NCBI GenBank assembly: GCA_012845835.1
Contig: JABAKD010000025.1
Span: forward strand, 5,836,319 to 5,900,318
DNA from: Undaria pinnatifida
Lineage: Eukaryota > Sar > Phaeophyceae > Laminariales > Alariaceae
Direction of reading: 5' to 3'
Length of the DNA stretch: 64,000 nt
The notes beneath the pieces were generated by a model that made no database searches, was not told the origin of the DNA, and saw nothing but the letters and a program-made list of their open reading frames with translations. The translations under genes were made by a program, and so were the position numbers. Below are positions 1 through 9,845 of the stretch, piece by piece (position 1 is the stretch's first letter; every line of letters begins with the position of its first letter).

Positions 1-1
1 G

Positions 2-556
2 TTTGAAGACATTTTACTGCAAGGCCTGACCGACGACTACGAGTTTACAAAGATGACGAGCTTTCACAGCCCAAACTTTGGCATTAACGAGATTCAATCA
101 ATAATGCGAAACTTGTACATCGACCGACTCTCGAGACCAGGACACGTAAACAAGTTAGCCGGCAGAGGAGCGGCAATGACAACTGCCAAAAGGTTCAAGG
201 AAGGTACGATGCTACAACTGCCACGAATTCAGACACAACAAGCGAGACTGCACAAACAGCAAGGAGAAGCGATCTGCTACACCAAAATGGTACTCGCTAC
301 ACAACTCTACGACACACAGCGATGCCGAGTGCAACGCTCAGAAAGGGAAGCACAATGCGGAGAGCCACAGGGAGAAGTACAAAGTGCGCACACAGCGACT
401 AAGTCGACGGTGACAGAAGAAGTAGACGACTTCGGGTATGCCTTTGTGACGTCTGGGTGGACCCCATCAGTGGAGTATCAGGAAACGAAACTGGGCAACC
501 AACCGAGAAAAGGAAGACAAGTGCTGACGCATCCAGACTCGCTGCGAAACCCTTGA
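2..556 (+). pseudogene. copia gag fragment (copy 1)
   Basis: The frame is open from the window edge to 556. Its first residues (LLQGLTDDYEFTKM) fit the conserved helical part of copia gag (UBN2/retrotran_gag type), which packages element RNA in virus-like particles. The expected CX2CX4HX4C zinc knuckle is not intact; only scattered Cys and a basic, Gln/Arg-rich stretch remain around 220-400. An acidic segment ending near 450 resembles the linker before protease. The frame stops at 556, while the protease continues in another frame, so a frameshift lies near 457-556. Confidence 0.7.
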
Positions 557-746
557 CCATGTTGATGGATAGTGGAACATCCGGGCATTACTTTGATGAT
601 GAACTTCACTCGGGTCTGAAGGGCAAGCTGCTAAACTACAAGCCACTCGAGAGACCCCACAAAATACTGACCGCAGGACAACCGGGAACAGCGACCGGTA
701 CGATTTCGGGAAAAATATCGACACGGACGGCAACAAGCATCCGGTA
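545..746 (+). pseudogene. copia aspartic protease fragment (copy 1)
   Basis: The frame open over 457-747 contains MLMDSGTSGHYFDD, the active-site motif of copia protease (D-S-G with a following H), which cleaves the gag-pol polyprotein. After roughly 60 residues the frame runs out near 746, where the sequence jumps toward the integrase C-terminus. The catalytic Asp is retained, but the domain is short at its C-terminal side. Confidence 0.75.
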
Positions 747-1080
747 GAACATGCAGGCTTGGCCGCACCTGGGAGACATAATCGTTTCTTAGCACTGCTG
801 CTGCTGCTGCCCAAACTCGAGGGCAAGACCCGCGAAGGGGTACTCTGTGGGTACAGCTTGAACAGCAAATCATACTAGATATATAGAAACAAGACGGCGC
901 GAGTGTGACATAGAGCCGCAACGTCACCTTCATCGAGACCCCAGCATCGATACTGGCTGATTCAACAGGGGGAAACACCACCGGCGACGCCGTCAAAACT
1001 CGCGAAGACAGCTCACTGGCAGAAAACACGCAAGACATCTGTATCACGTACAGCGAAGAGATAGACAGCCTTCTGAAGAA
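747..1080 (+). pseudogene. remnant of copia integrase C-terminal region (copy 1)
   Basis: Across two frames with stops one can read REGVLCGYSLNSKSY near 833-880 and then a stretch resembling the RNVTFIETPASILAD segment that follows the copia integrase core. No zinc-binding HHCC motif and no DDE core are visible between the protease and this stub. The deletion junction lies at about 746-830, near a short run of CTG triplets at 797-811. The region contributes no function. Confidence 0.6.
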
Positions 1081-1374
1081 AATGTCGAAGCCCACGAGTA
1101 GGAATATGGACCACTCAACATCAGCTGGTGAGGGGGAGCCGGCCGCTGAAGACGCCGGCAGTGACGAGACACTCGAGACGACCCGGACAGGAGCATGGCC
1201 GACAACCCACGAACTCGGAGGCGCAACATGTTTGGGCACACGCGCAAATTGTGCCGTAACTCCGGTCTCACGCAAAGGACTATGCCTTCACCAGCAGCGA
1301 AAACTGCGTAACCTGGGATTGCTCACTAGCCTAATGGTGAGTGACGCCGAGGTAGCGGACGAGAAAGAAACACG

Positions 1375-2190
1375 ATGGAATACGCGCTGGTAGGTGAGAC
1401 AGAACACAGGTCAGATAGGGTAAAAGAGCACAGGATGGAAGTATACCTTGATTACGCCCTAGATATTGGAAACCCCGTCTCTGAGCACGGTTCGGATGGG
1501 GAAGTCATTACGATCCCGAATACATTCAAGGAGGCGATGGAATCGCCACAAGTGACCAAGTGGAAAGACGCCACAAACAAGGAGGTGGACAGCCTCCAGA
1601 AACACGCAGTCTTCAACCTGGTTTCTCCAGACTCAGTACCACCGGAGCACAAGGTGATCGGGACCAAATGGGTCTTCAAGGTTAAAGCCGATCACACGCC
1701 GAAAGGCAGAGTTGTGGTTCAGGGCTGGGGACAAGTGTCGGGAATCGATTGTGGCTGCACATATTTACCTGTATGCCGCATCCAGAGCATCTGCATGGCA
1801 CTCGCCACAGCTGCGAGTGAAGAATGGAAAGTGCTCCGGCTTGATGTGCAGACGGCGTTTCTAAACGTCGAGGTACAGGAGGAGGTGTATGTGAGGATTC
1901 CTCCAGGCTACGAATCACTCGACGCCACACCTGGACGCCCCAAGGTGACAAAACTCGAGAAGAGCCTGTACGGACTTCGTCGAAGCCCTCGCACCTGTTT
2001 CAACACCACCGACGATTCACTGAGGGATATCGGGTTCACAGCGACTGCGTCTGATCCATGTGTCTACATCTTCGACTCAGACGACAACCTCAACGTTCTG
2101 ACCATGTACGTAGACGACCTCCTTCTTCTTGGAGGAAACACGCCGCTGCTGAAGGACCTTAAAACCCAGCGATGGACCGATTCGCCATGA
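1375..2190 (+). pseudogene. copia reverse transcriptase, fingers/palm (copy 1)
   Basis: A 271-codon frame matches the copia reverse transcriptase (RVT_2): W-K-D-A near the start, IGTKWVFKVK, then VLRLDVQTAFLNVEV (first catalytic Asp; D-V-x-x-A-F-L), IPPGYES, the LEKSLYGLRRSPRTCF block, and the catalytic YVDD box in LTMYVDDLLLLGG. The enzyme copies element RNA into cDNA. The usual ARLVARGFxQxxGIDY block is worn to RVVVQGWGQVSGIDC. The frame ends at 2190 and RT continues from about 2172 in another frame, so a frameshift separates palm and thumb. Confidence 0.88.
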
Positions 2191-2597
2191 CCGACATGGG
2201 AGACGTCTCGATGGTGCCAGGCATACAAATAATCAAAGACAGGGAGGCTAAGACTTTGACTATTAGCAAAGAGCATTACGCCAAGTCAGTCCTAGCGCGG
2301 TTTGGCATGGCAGAATGCAGCTCAGTGCACACGACGGGAGCAGGAGCGGAAGTTATCCCTCAAGCAACCGGACACGATGCTGCTAGACTCTACGGGCACC
2401 CAACTTTTCCAGGCCATCGCGGGGTCTCTGATGCTCTTGAGCCAATGCACGCGCTACGATATCACCGACGCCGTCAACTAATTAGCCCGAGCCATAAGCA
2501 AACCATCCAAACCACACATGACGGAAGCAAAGCATCTTCTCCGCTACCTAAAGGGAGATATGGACCTGGCAATCACGTACAAAACAGGGTGTTTTGA
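2172..2597 (+). pseudogene. copia reverse transcriptase, thumb/connection (copy 1)
   Basis: A 141-codon frame continues the RT after the frameshift. FAMTDMGDVSMVPGIQI corresponds to the conserved F-x-M-x-D-L-G-x-x-x-x-x-L-G-I block, followed by LTISKEHYAKSVLARFGM. From about 2400 the frame loses resemblance (the expected GSLMYLA-RPD segment is out of frame at 2410-2500), which indicates a further indel. Nonfunctional. Confidence 0.8.
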
Positions 2598-3081
2598 AAT
2601 GACGGGGTATTGCGATGCGAGCTGGGAAATAACCCTGTCAACGGCAAGTCAACCTCCGGCTACTTGTTCATGCTGGCTGGATGACCACTGAGCTTTAAGA
2701 CTGCGCTCCAGAACGTGACGGCGCAGTCGACTCTGATGGCGGAACTCATCTCAATGGAACACGCAAGCAAGAAGACGGTGTATCTATCCAACGTGATGGC
2801 CGAGCTGGAATTTGGAAGGCTGTTTGAAAGTGTACCGCTCTTTGGCGACAACAATGGAGCCGTACGCATAGCAGGATACAGCACCTACAGCTCTCGCACG
2901 AAACACATCGCTCTGCGCTTCGTTTACTTGAAGGGACTAGTCAAGGACGGCAAAAATCACCATCCACTACGTGGCAATACAGAAAAAACTGGCAGACGTA
3001 GGGACTAAGTTCCTCACGAAGAACACGCATCGGCACCTACTGAACCTTATGGAGGCATACACCACAAGAAATGAGATCTAA
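2598..3081 (+). pseudogene. copia RNase H domain (copy 1)
   Basis: Split over at least three frames: GYCDASWE at about 2606-2630, then STSGYLFMLAG and AQSTLMAELISMEHA, then LFGDNNGAVRIA with the catalytic Asp, and finally KLADVGTKFLTKNTH just before a stop at 3079-3081. These are the usual copia RNase H blocks (DADWAG, TSGY-F, S-T-x-A-E, D-N-x-x-A, K-H-I, ADxxTK). The enzyme removes the RNA strand during reverse transcription. Frameshifts near 2630, 2690 and 2950 break it. Confidence 0.8.
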
Positions 3082-3330
3082 GGAGGAAACGAGCAACCCA
3101 AGATTGACCCGAAGGAAGAGCAATGAAGACGACAATGAGTACGCGTCAAGAAACGACAAAGATAAAGGAAATAATCCAAGATCGACCTGAACGGAGACCA
3201 AGGTATGATGACAACGTGCCTATTTTTTACAAATACAGGAATTTGACAGCAAAATGGATCGAGATCAGGAGGAGCCATTTGGACGAAGCCACACGTCATT
3301 GTTACACATTACTATATCAACATCTACACT

Positions 3331-4025
3331 ATGTCCGACAACCAGGAACGCGAGGAGGTTCACACCGGGGACATATCCGACGACAGTATAGCAACGGGAC
3401 AAGAACGGCGAACACGCTTGTACGACAGGTTTCCTTTCTTGGAGGAAAACTACAGAGGACAGGCAGCGGCGGAGATCGCCAACTGGACCATCAAGCAAGG
3501 CGTCGAAGACTACCCCGATAAGTCATTTGGAACGTTTGCATTGAATTTAATAGAAAGAGGGGAATGTGACGACTTGGTGGAAGCCCAGCATTTCTTTGAG
3601 TTTCTCACCAGGGCATGGGCCAAAGCTGCCACCCTAAGCTTAGATCAGATGGTCTCAGCTAGAAAACTTCTCGATAGCAACGAGCAGGCCAAGGGGGTTG
3701 ACCGCGAACGAGGAGCGTGGAAATAGTATTACCTAGAGAAGCTCAAGGAGCAGGAAGACGAATGCAAGCGGAGCCTTGGTGGTACGAAGGCTAGCTCGAA
3801 AGAAAAAATGAAGCATGTCTAGTGGAACTTACACACAAACAGTCAGCAGTAATGGATGATGTCAGAGCAGAAATAAGGCAGACTTCGTCGGAAGCGACGG
3901 AGGCGACTGCCCATCTAGCCGAAGACACCATTGGCTCTATAACGTCCACCGTGACGCGTATTGTGAGAGCTGAGTTGCAAAGCATCGTTAGAGAGAACCT
4001 ACCGGCCAACGGGGGGGGGCGGTGA
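3331..4025 (+). pseudogene. extra ORF between copia pol and 3' LTR, frameshifted
   Basis: After pol ends at 3081 a new ATG at 3331 opens 131 codons, starting MSDNQEREEVHTGD and rich in Glu, Asp, Arg and Ala (for example FPFLEENYRGQAAAEIANW). It stops at 3724-3726. Coding character continues beyond the stop (YYLEKLKEQEDE), and after an A-run near 3803-3811 shifts into the frame 3822-4025 (HKQSAVMDDVRAEIRQTSSEA). The ancestral product was probably about 230 residues, hydrophilic and helical, possibly coiled-coil at its C-terminal half. No membrane segment or signal peptide is visible, so an env-like role is not supported. I do not recognise the family. It could be an accessory ORF of the element or captured host sequence. 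Confidence 0.55.
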
Positions 4026-4265
4026 AATGATCTTCGGAAGACCTAAAACATAGCATACGCAGGCTGAGCAGACATAGGAAGATATACTCTGACACGATCC
4101 TGTTTCTGCAAATAACGCCTTAAACAAGGAAAGCAGAGTAAAGCTGAGCGGAGAAAGACGACACACTCTGACACGGTGTTTTTGCAAATTACGGTTCAAA
4201 CCAGCGTATTATAAGGTTGGTTATGGCCTAACATTTCTGTTATGGTAATTTCATCTAAGGAGGAG

Positions 4266-4653
4266 TGTTTAACAGCAGGATTCACAAGAAATCCATCGGT
4301 TAAAGGTAGATGTTCATTACATAGTCAAATGAGTGTATGCAGAGTACTGGGCAAGCTGTCGAACCATGTGATAGAAATTGTTTTCGTTAGTATGGACGAG
4401 GGCACATATATGATACTACGTTCTGCCAAGTAATATCGCGTTGACGGGTCACGTGCGCGTGAGATCAAAGCGTTGACCAGGTAACGTGCGTAAGACCAAA
4501 GTGTTTACTTTGCCACGTGCGTAAGTTGACCTGGACGTGTCGTATGTAGTGGATACCACCATACGAGATAATTTGTTAGAGTAAAAAGGAAGAGACACGA
4601 GTGCTTGCACATCGAGTTCACTCTTCACATCTGCATCTGAACTTGGACAGTTC
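4266..4653 (+). repeat. probable 3' LTR of copia copy 1
   Basis: The purine-rich AAGGAGGAG ending at 4265 looks like a polypurine tract and is followed by TGTTTAACAG, a TG-start expected of an LTR. A matching CA-type end is GACAGTTCA at about 4645-4653. The segment holds a TATA-like stretch (ACATATATGATA, 4403-4414). The partner LTR is outside the window, so neither border is proven. The preceding 4026-4265 shows two similar lines about ACTCTGACACG-TGTTT-TGCAAAT, an untranslated duplication. Confidence 0.5.
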
Positions 4654-5198
4654 ATAGTGACATAAGTTTTTGTTAGCCCAACGAGAGCCCATTTGAAAGT
4701 GATCCACCATCGTCTAAACCACCATCAGTCAGGCTCGAGCTCGTCTCGCCACGACTCTGTGTTGGCCTCTGAAGACCGTCATCGGTCAGGCACCACCACA
4801 TTTCTAACATACTACGGACACTAAACTCAAACTCCTCACGCGAGACCAGCCAGAATCTCCCGCTGCGCAATATCGACGAACAATGTCTGGATATTGTCAA
4901 TTCCAGCGTCCCCCTTGACAAGCGCGTGGCGAATCGTTCTTCTCCGCACCGTACCATCTCACGCACGCGGCTAATGAGCAGGTGAAATCGACGGTACGCC
5001 TTTGATTTTTAATCTCGCTCTTCCTTGCCCGGACAGCTCGCGACGAGGAGATCTGAGAGAACAGACCAAAGAGACCCCGCGTGCGTCGCCCTGTCACCAG
5101 TGCTGGCAACGCCATTTCTGTTGAAGCCCTCAAGTTCGCCCCCGGCAGACATGGCGTGTTGAAACAAATCGGTTATGCAAAGAATGACGTGCTTCCAG
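4654..5198 (-). pseudogene. second copia internal fragment: leader and gag start beyond the LTR
   Basis: Read on the minus strand, the LTR at 5199-5556 is followed by a leader with ATTCTTTGCA and TTTCAACACG, then an ATG at 5152 (MSAGGELEGFNRNG). The leader after the other LTR (below 10545) has the same order: ATTCTTGCAC, TTTCAACACG, then ATG at about 10481 (MSGSEVGGDHVNQQ). Homology therefore continues past the LTR into a second internal region. The rest is decayed: DNIQTLFVDIAQREILAGL is readable near 4850-4915, with stops around it. It ends about where the plus-strand copia LTR ends. Confidence 0.55.
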
Positions 5199-5556
5199 CA
5201 CCCTAGTCTCAACGCGCGAGCTTCACTGCAACACATAGTGCGAAGAAGATGGTATATATGTCGCTATTCACTTGTCCCGGATGGTGATCAGAGGGGAAGA
5301 TATGGAGTGACCTAGTAGGCGCCGGTATGCGCTACGTGCTCGTCTTCACGTACCACGGGGTACTCTTCCGAAGCACTAATTTCCAGGATACAAATACCCG
5401 AAAGTTCGTCGGGCTGCTCTTAGCAATCCACAAGGACCCAAAGGAATATTTCACGTATCTTTCTAATCTACAATATCCCGCAATATCATGTCGGGTAACC
5501 CGACGTAACCACCGTATGTTTCTGCTATTGTTCGTTGAGTGAAGCTACATCGAACA
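5199..5556 (-). repeat. LTR of copia copy 2 (3' LTR, minus orientation)
   Basis: Direct repeat of 10545-10908. On the minus strand it starts TGTTCGATG and ends CTAGGGTG. Shared landmarks include GATGGTATATATGTCGCTAT, the GATCAGAGGGGAAGA block and CAATATCCCGCAATATCATG. The CA end expected of copia LTRs is not obvious, and similarity runs on past the border into a leader. Confidence 0.8.
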
Positions 5557-5589
5557 CCTCCCTGGGCGCTGGATCAACTAACAAGCCTC

Positions 5590-6084
5590 GGAAATAATCA
5601 CCAGAAGCATTTTCGACGGAAAACTTCATCCCCAACAAAAATTGCGGTGTTTCTCAAAACGCTCCCGAGCGACCGCCTTCGTGAGAATATCCGCGTGTTG
5701 GTCCTCCGTCCTTAGATACTTCACGGACAACTCTCCCTTCCCCACCTACTCGCGCAACAAGGGATACCTCACATCGATGTGGTTGCTGTTAGACGAGCTC
5801 AGAGGCTTTTTAGCCAAGTCAATCGCCCCCTTGTTGTCTTCAAACACTCCAATACTCTGCGACCCAAGACTAGGCATCAAGAATACCAACACTCCTCGCA
5901 CATACAGGGCCGCCTTCACCCTGTCGGCCATCACCACGTCCTCGGTCTCGGGGGTGAAGAGCGTAACGCATCTCTGCGTCCTATAAAATCAGGATACAAG
6001 CGTACCTCCACAGAAAACAGCCACACCAGAGACCGAACGCCTGTCTTCGGCTCTGTGGGCGTAATTCGCGTCTACATAGTCCCC
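5590..6084 (-). pseudogene. copia RNase H domain (copy 2)
   Basis: On the minus strand one reads DYVDANYAHRAEDRRSVSG (Y-x-D-A-x-Y), then after a stop VMADRVKAAL, IGVFEDNKGAIDLAKKP (catalytic D-N-x-G-A) and NHIDVRYPLLRE. A stop at 5743-5745 is followed in the same frame by LRTEDQHADILTKAVARERF, the usual ADIxTKA block near the pol C-terminus. The end of pol lies just inside the 3' LTR border. The domain is broken by at least two stops. Confidence 0.8.
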
Positions 6085-6455
6085 TAGATCGTACTCCAAC
6101 TGCACATCCCTGAGCATATTTTCTCTCCTCTGAACATCAAGCCCATGTGAGCCGTAGCGCTCAAGTATTCGAAGATTTTTCTAGCAGCCTTCACGTATAC
6201 TTCCTTAGGATCGTGCGAGAACCGCGCAATTGCTCGCATTGCGTTGGACATGTCTGGTCTTGTGTGGTTCGCAATCCACATCAGCCTCCCCACAATTTCG
6301 CGGAAATTCGCGTCCACCGCCGGTTCGTCATCACTCACGTACCTGAGGTCCAACGACGGTGAAGCAGGCATTGGCCTGATCTTAGTGACGCCGAAACGGT
6401 TGACAACGTTTCTGATGAACTGAATATGTGAAAATCTCCAGGGTTCCCTTCTCAC
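6084..6455 (-). pseudogene. copia RT thumb/connection (copy 2)
   Basis: A 123-codon minus-strand frame: FIRNVVNRFGV, REIVGRLMWIANHTRPDMSNAMRAIARFSHDP (the G-x-L-x-W-I-A-x-x-T-R-P-D block) and ARKIFEYLSATAHMGLMF. This is the conserved section between RT palm and RNase H in copia pol. It is out of frame with the palm segment above 6498. Confidence 0.82.
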
Positions 6456-6497
6456 GATCCCTCTTGTCCTCGCTACTCATGTACCACGTATCCTCGC

Positions 6498-6809
6498 CTA
6501 GATTTTGGTAGGAAATCCATTGTTGAGGTCAGCCACTACCGCATCAGTTACCTCTTTGATTGCTGCGGTTTTGATGTCGTCCACGTGGACCACAAGCATC
6601 GCTACAACCGCGTCATCCAACATCAGTCGAAATACGCACATGTCTACCAGGCACTGCTCAAATCCGCACACTACCAACGTTGACGACAGTACCTTGTACC
6701 ATGATTGGCCGCTCTGCTTCAGCCCGTAAAGGGCTTCGTTGAGTAGGACTACCTTACCCGACATCTCTCCACACCCAGAGGGAAATCTCAAGAACATATC
6801 GGTATCCAA
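6498..6809 (-). pseudogene. copia reverse transcriptase palm (copy 2)
   Basis: A minus-strand frame with MFLRFPSGCGEMSGKVVLL, the LNEALYGLKQSGQSWY block and the catalytic box as HVDD in LVVHVDDIKTAA, where copia usually has YVDD. The frame stops shortly after, at the border to 6455. Substitution of the Tyr next to the DD pair, together with the frame break, argues against activity. Confidence 0.85.
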
Positions 6810-7140
6810 CTGTGCCTAAATGAAGACCTTGTCAACGACCAAGTGTCTCACGTCTCATCCCAGCTTGCACGCCGTTGCTGCAATGAGTCGGCTAGACGTG
6901 GTCGAGGCGGTGGGGGCGAAAGTTTCGAAGTAGTCAACTCCCTCTACCTGGCTATAGCCCTAAGGCTGCCAACCGTGTCTTGGCTCTGTCTAGCATGGCG
7001 TGGGTGTTACCCTTCCACTTTAACAGCCACTTTGACTGCACGACATTGCTATCTGGGGGAAGTTCGGAAACCTCAGCAAAGGTTCCAGCAGCTTCGAGAC
7101 CATCAAACTCCGATCTCATCGCGTCCATCTAAACATCCGG
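6810..7140 (-). pseudogene. copia reverse transcriptase N-terminal part (copy 2)
   Basis: On the minus strand below 7134 one reads MRSEFDGLEAAGTFAEV and NVVQSKWLLKWK, the K-x-x-x-x-E-x-x-x-L-x-x-x-x-T-W and K-W-V-x-K-x-K blocks, then GVDYFETFAPTAS (normally G-V-D-Y-x-E-T-F-A-P-V) and a degraded VRHLVVDKVFIXAQL where D-V-x-x-A-F-L-x-x-x-L is expected. The catalytic motif is damaged and stops interrupt the frame. Confidence 0.75.
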
Positions 7141-8012
7141 ATGTTTTGACGAACGCACGGCGGTATAAGACGTCGGTTTTGGTTCCGCCTTTTTGACAAG
7201 GCAATCCGGTAACTTCGTATTCTCGCGCCTCGTCTCAGTCGCAGCCAGTAGCGCCTGGAAAACGCGGCCTATTTCACAGGGTCCGATTGCACCGATCAGC
7301 CCCGCCGCCTCTTCACGGTTGAGCGCCCTCGTCTTCGCCCTCGTACGTCCCTCCTGAATACCGTCAACATCGCTCGGTCCTGACATGTGCGCTCCAAGTT
7401 GGCGTGCAGCAGTCCGGACCGCCGCCGGGGTCTGGCTCCACTGTCAGGGGATAACGCGTTGCTCAGACCTTCACCGTCAGAGATTGGCGTGTCGCTCAGG
7501 GCTCCACTGTTCAAGGTTGAAGCGTCACTCCCAGCCTGAGAGGAAGAATCGCTGTCAGACGATTCGCTACTGGCCGTTGATGTATCGTTCGGCTCGGCAT
7601 CTTCGGCTCAAAAATCGTTTCTGGCTTGCATCATCGGAGGAACCACACGAATTTGGTGAGGAATTCGCCTCCCCCAATCTCGGCAGTGGAGTCATCGGGT
7701 TAAAGACAAAATCCTCCGTCCTTCTCAGCTCTGGCGCGTCCTCTATCCCCTGCGTCCTCCCTGCTGGAACCCCTGCAGCTAGGGTGACGGCGCTCCCGCG
7801 TCGAGAGTTACCTCCCACGTCACGTTTCGAGTCTCTATTACCTTGTTTGCCGGCGTAAGCACCCGCAAAGAATCACTTGGGTGGTCGATGTCCGGCCCGA
7901 GGTAAAAACAGCTCTCGGCCCGGGGTGACGACTTGGACGGGCGGGTCCAACGGCAGTACGCTAGGCGAAGGAACGGGTGTGGCGAAGCAAGTGTGGCAGT
8001 ACCATGCCACAT
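7141..8012 (-). pseudogene. copia pol linker and integrase C-terminal region (copy 2)
   Basis: The minus frame 7779-8012 ends the integrase region: ESCFYLGPDIDHPSDSLRVL and VIETRNVTWEV, which match the G-Y-x-x-x-x-x-x-Y-R-V-x-x-x-x-x-x-x-x-x-R-D-V-x-F segment of copia. Frames at 7567-7818 and 7129-7514 carry the variable Ser/Glu/Arg-rich linker between integrase and RT, out of frame with each other. No catalytic residues are expected here. Confidence 0.65.
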
Positions 8013-8019
8013 CTCATGC

Positions 8020-8487
8020 TGAGATTTACCGGCGTTGGCAGTGGTTGCGGTGTGGTTCAGGGCGTCCCAAGATCAATGCACTGCTTCTGCCCACAGGGAC
8101 TCGGTTGGCGGTAGTTGAACGACCGGGAAGATGATTGGAACCTGGATGGACGTACCAAGTGCTGCGTTCTGAATGATGCCTAGCGCTCTCTCGACAACAC
8201 CATTCTGTTTTGGGCTGTTAGCTTTAGTAATTTCCTGCTTGATGCAATACTGCTTGCACACCTCTACAAACTCCCCACCATAGATTCTCCCCCGTTGTCA
8301 GGCCTTACAATCCCAATCTTCGAGGGGACACCGTCACCGTACATCAGCAAAAAACCTTCCTAAACGCGTCTGCTGCTCCCGAGTTGTGCTTCAGAAAGTA
8401 TACCGGCGCGCGGCGAGAGAAACCATCCTTCGCGAGATGATATACCTCTTACCCTACAGAGAAGGGGTGCTCTTAAGGCCACTTGGG
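8020..8487 (-). pseudogene. copia integrase core remnant (copy 2)
   Basis: The minus frame 8073-8261 reads CKQYCIKQEITKANSPKQNGVVERALGII in part, the highly conserved C-terminal block of the rve integrase core including the catalytic Glu (N-G-V-V-E-R). Upstream on the minus strand (8262-8487) the D and D of the DDE triad are not in one clean frame, although fragments of the usual core can be followed. Integrase inserts the cDNA; this copy cannot supply it. Confidence 0.75.
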
Positions 8488-8673
8488 TCAACGAAGACCC
8501 GTCCCAATTTCTCTGAAGCACGTGACGTAGGACTGCTGGGGATTGACTTGCGGTAACCTTTCGACATAGAACAGCCAGTACAGGAACTTAAGAGTCCCTG
8601 ACAGTTCTACACCGAGCGATTTTGCAGTCTCTCTCAACAGTTCCTTGTTGGAGTGACCATACACCCAATTCAA
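8488..8673 (-). pseudogene. copia GAG-pre-integrase domain (copy 2)
   Basis: A minus-strand stretch with NWVYGHSNKELLRETAKSLG corresponds to the zinc-binding pre-integrase domain (H-x-x-L-G-H-x-x-x-x-x-L). The later Cys pair is changed (LSGTLKFLYWLFYVE where T-G-x-x-x-x-C-x-x-C is usual), so the zinc site looks lost. It follows the protease in copia order. Confidence 0.7.
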
Positions 8674-8684
8674 AACTTTGATGT

Positions 8685-9180
8685 CTAGACTACAGCAGTC
8701 TCAGCAGAAGCGGCACTACCAGGGGCAAGCACGGGAAGCACCTGGGGAGAATCGCACTCAACTTCTACACGATTCTGAGTGGAGTTAGAGGTCAAGAGGG
8801 GAAACGGCACATAGCCGTTGTCTGGCTTTATTCTGTACGCGAATTTGATATGACTGGATCCGTCACCCTCGAACCTCAACCTCCCAAAGAAAAGAGAAAT
8901 GCACAAGCTCTTCTCCTCAATTATGAAACCTACTCCATGGTTATGCGCGGTCATCCGCGAGAACAAATCGAAGGTCAACTCCGGCACATAACCCACATCC
9001 AACAGTTTAACACTTAGATCTCCGGGGAAGACTGCGGTGAGCGTGCCATAACTCACAACGTCGATCAGGTGGTTGTCACCGATCCTAACCTTATCGTTGC
9101 GCAGTCGTACGTCACTAAACTAGTCAGCTGAATGAGTCATATGGAATGAGGCACCACCGTCTGCTATCCACTTCTCTGCG
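8685..9180 (-). pseudogene. copia aspartic protease (copy 2)
   Basis: On the minus strand at about 9120-9170 one reads WIADGGASFHMTHSAD, the copia protease active site with D-G-G in place of D-S-G. An in-frame stop follows HSAD. The domain then continues in the 8685-9056 frame as VSYGTLTAVFPGD, the LLDVGYVPELTFDLFSR block (L-x-V-x-Y-V-P-x-L) and later sequence. The stop next to the catalytic residue disables it. Confidence 0.8.
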
Positions 9181-9190
9181 AAACTCTCCG

Positions 9191-9382
9191 TCAAGCCATC
9201 CCTACGTTCCACAGCACAGGAGTCATCACTACACTAAGCACAACGTTCGCAAGACAGTGCACAGTTTCACCGCTGTTGTTCTGTCCTTGTTCACGCCTGT
9301 CAGACGTCCTCTCCGAAGCCGGGGTGACGTGAGCCTTGCAATGGTACCACATGTGTCCGGGATCCAAGCAACGGATACACAC
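9191..9382 (-). pseudogene. gag zinc knuckle of copia copy 2
   Basis: CIRCLDPGHMWYHC is a complete CX2CX4HX4C zinc knuckle on the minus strand, the nucleic-acid-binding motif at the gag C-terminus. It lies in a different frame from the RGG-rich gag segment just upstream, so a frameshift separates them near 9382-9420. Confidence 0.8.
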
Positions 9383-9392
9383 GCCCTAAACC

Positions 9393-9822
9393 TTATCGTA
9401 CTCTGTTTGGGGGATTGATTTCTTTGGGGCGGGGGATTGTTGCTACCTTCGCTAACTTCGCTAGTCTCTGCATTCGCCGATCCTTTGTTCCGCGACCTAC
9501 CATTGTTACGGTTGTATCCACGACCACCACCACGGCTACCCCCACGACCACCCCCGCGACCACCTCGGCCGACTCCACTAGAAAACAATGCTTGTCCTAC
9601 GTTCTTCCCCTTTGATACGGGAAGGCTCAGGTGTCTCTGTTGTACTATATTTTCGATCTTTGCTCGCATTTTCTCATCTCGATATAGAAGCGTGCGTTGC
9701 TCAATTTCGTATTCATCCGTCAAAACCTTCACCAATTTTCGGCTCACGTCGCCCTCTGATTTCGTCACATCATGCAGAGCAAGAGTACTAACGATCTTGT
9801 CTACACGGTCAAAGAATTTCAT
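9393..9822 (-). pseudogene. gag middle with RGG-rich segment (copia copy 2)
   Basis: The minus frame open over 9229-9822 starts KFFDRVDKIVSTLALHD and contains LTDEYEIEQRTLLYR, then a glycine/arginine run (RGGRGGGRGGSRGGGRGY) at about 9520-9580, probably RNA-binding, and a Ser/Asn/Gln-rich tail. Such a basic low-complexity region beside a zinc knuckle is common in copia gag. The plus-strand Pro/Thr-rich ORFs over the same bases are shadows. Confidence 0.72.
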
Positions 9823-9845
9823 GGGCTCCTCACTCTATTCCAACT

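Larger units (their letters stand above)
1..4653 (+). mobile_element. Ty1/copia LTR retrotransposon, copy 1 (5' truncated by window, internally deleted)
   Basis: Domains run in copia order on the plus strand: gag tail, aspartic protease, a stub of integrase C-terminus, reverse transcriptase, RNase H, then an extra ORF and a probable 3' LTR. Protease and RT are only about 0.8 kb apart, so most of the integrase core is deleted. Several frameshifts and stops break the polyprotein, so this copy is not autonomous. The 5' LTR and gag start lie outside the window. The order protease-integrase-RT-RNase H separates copia from gypsy elements. Confidence 0.88.
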
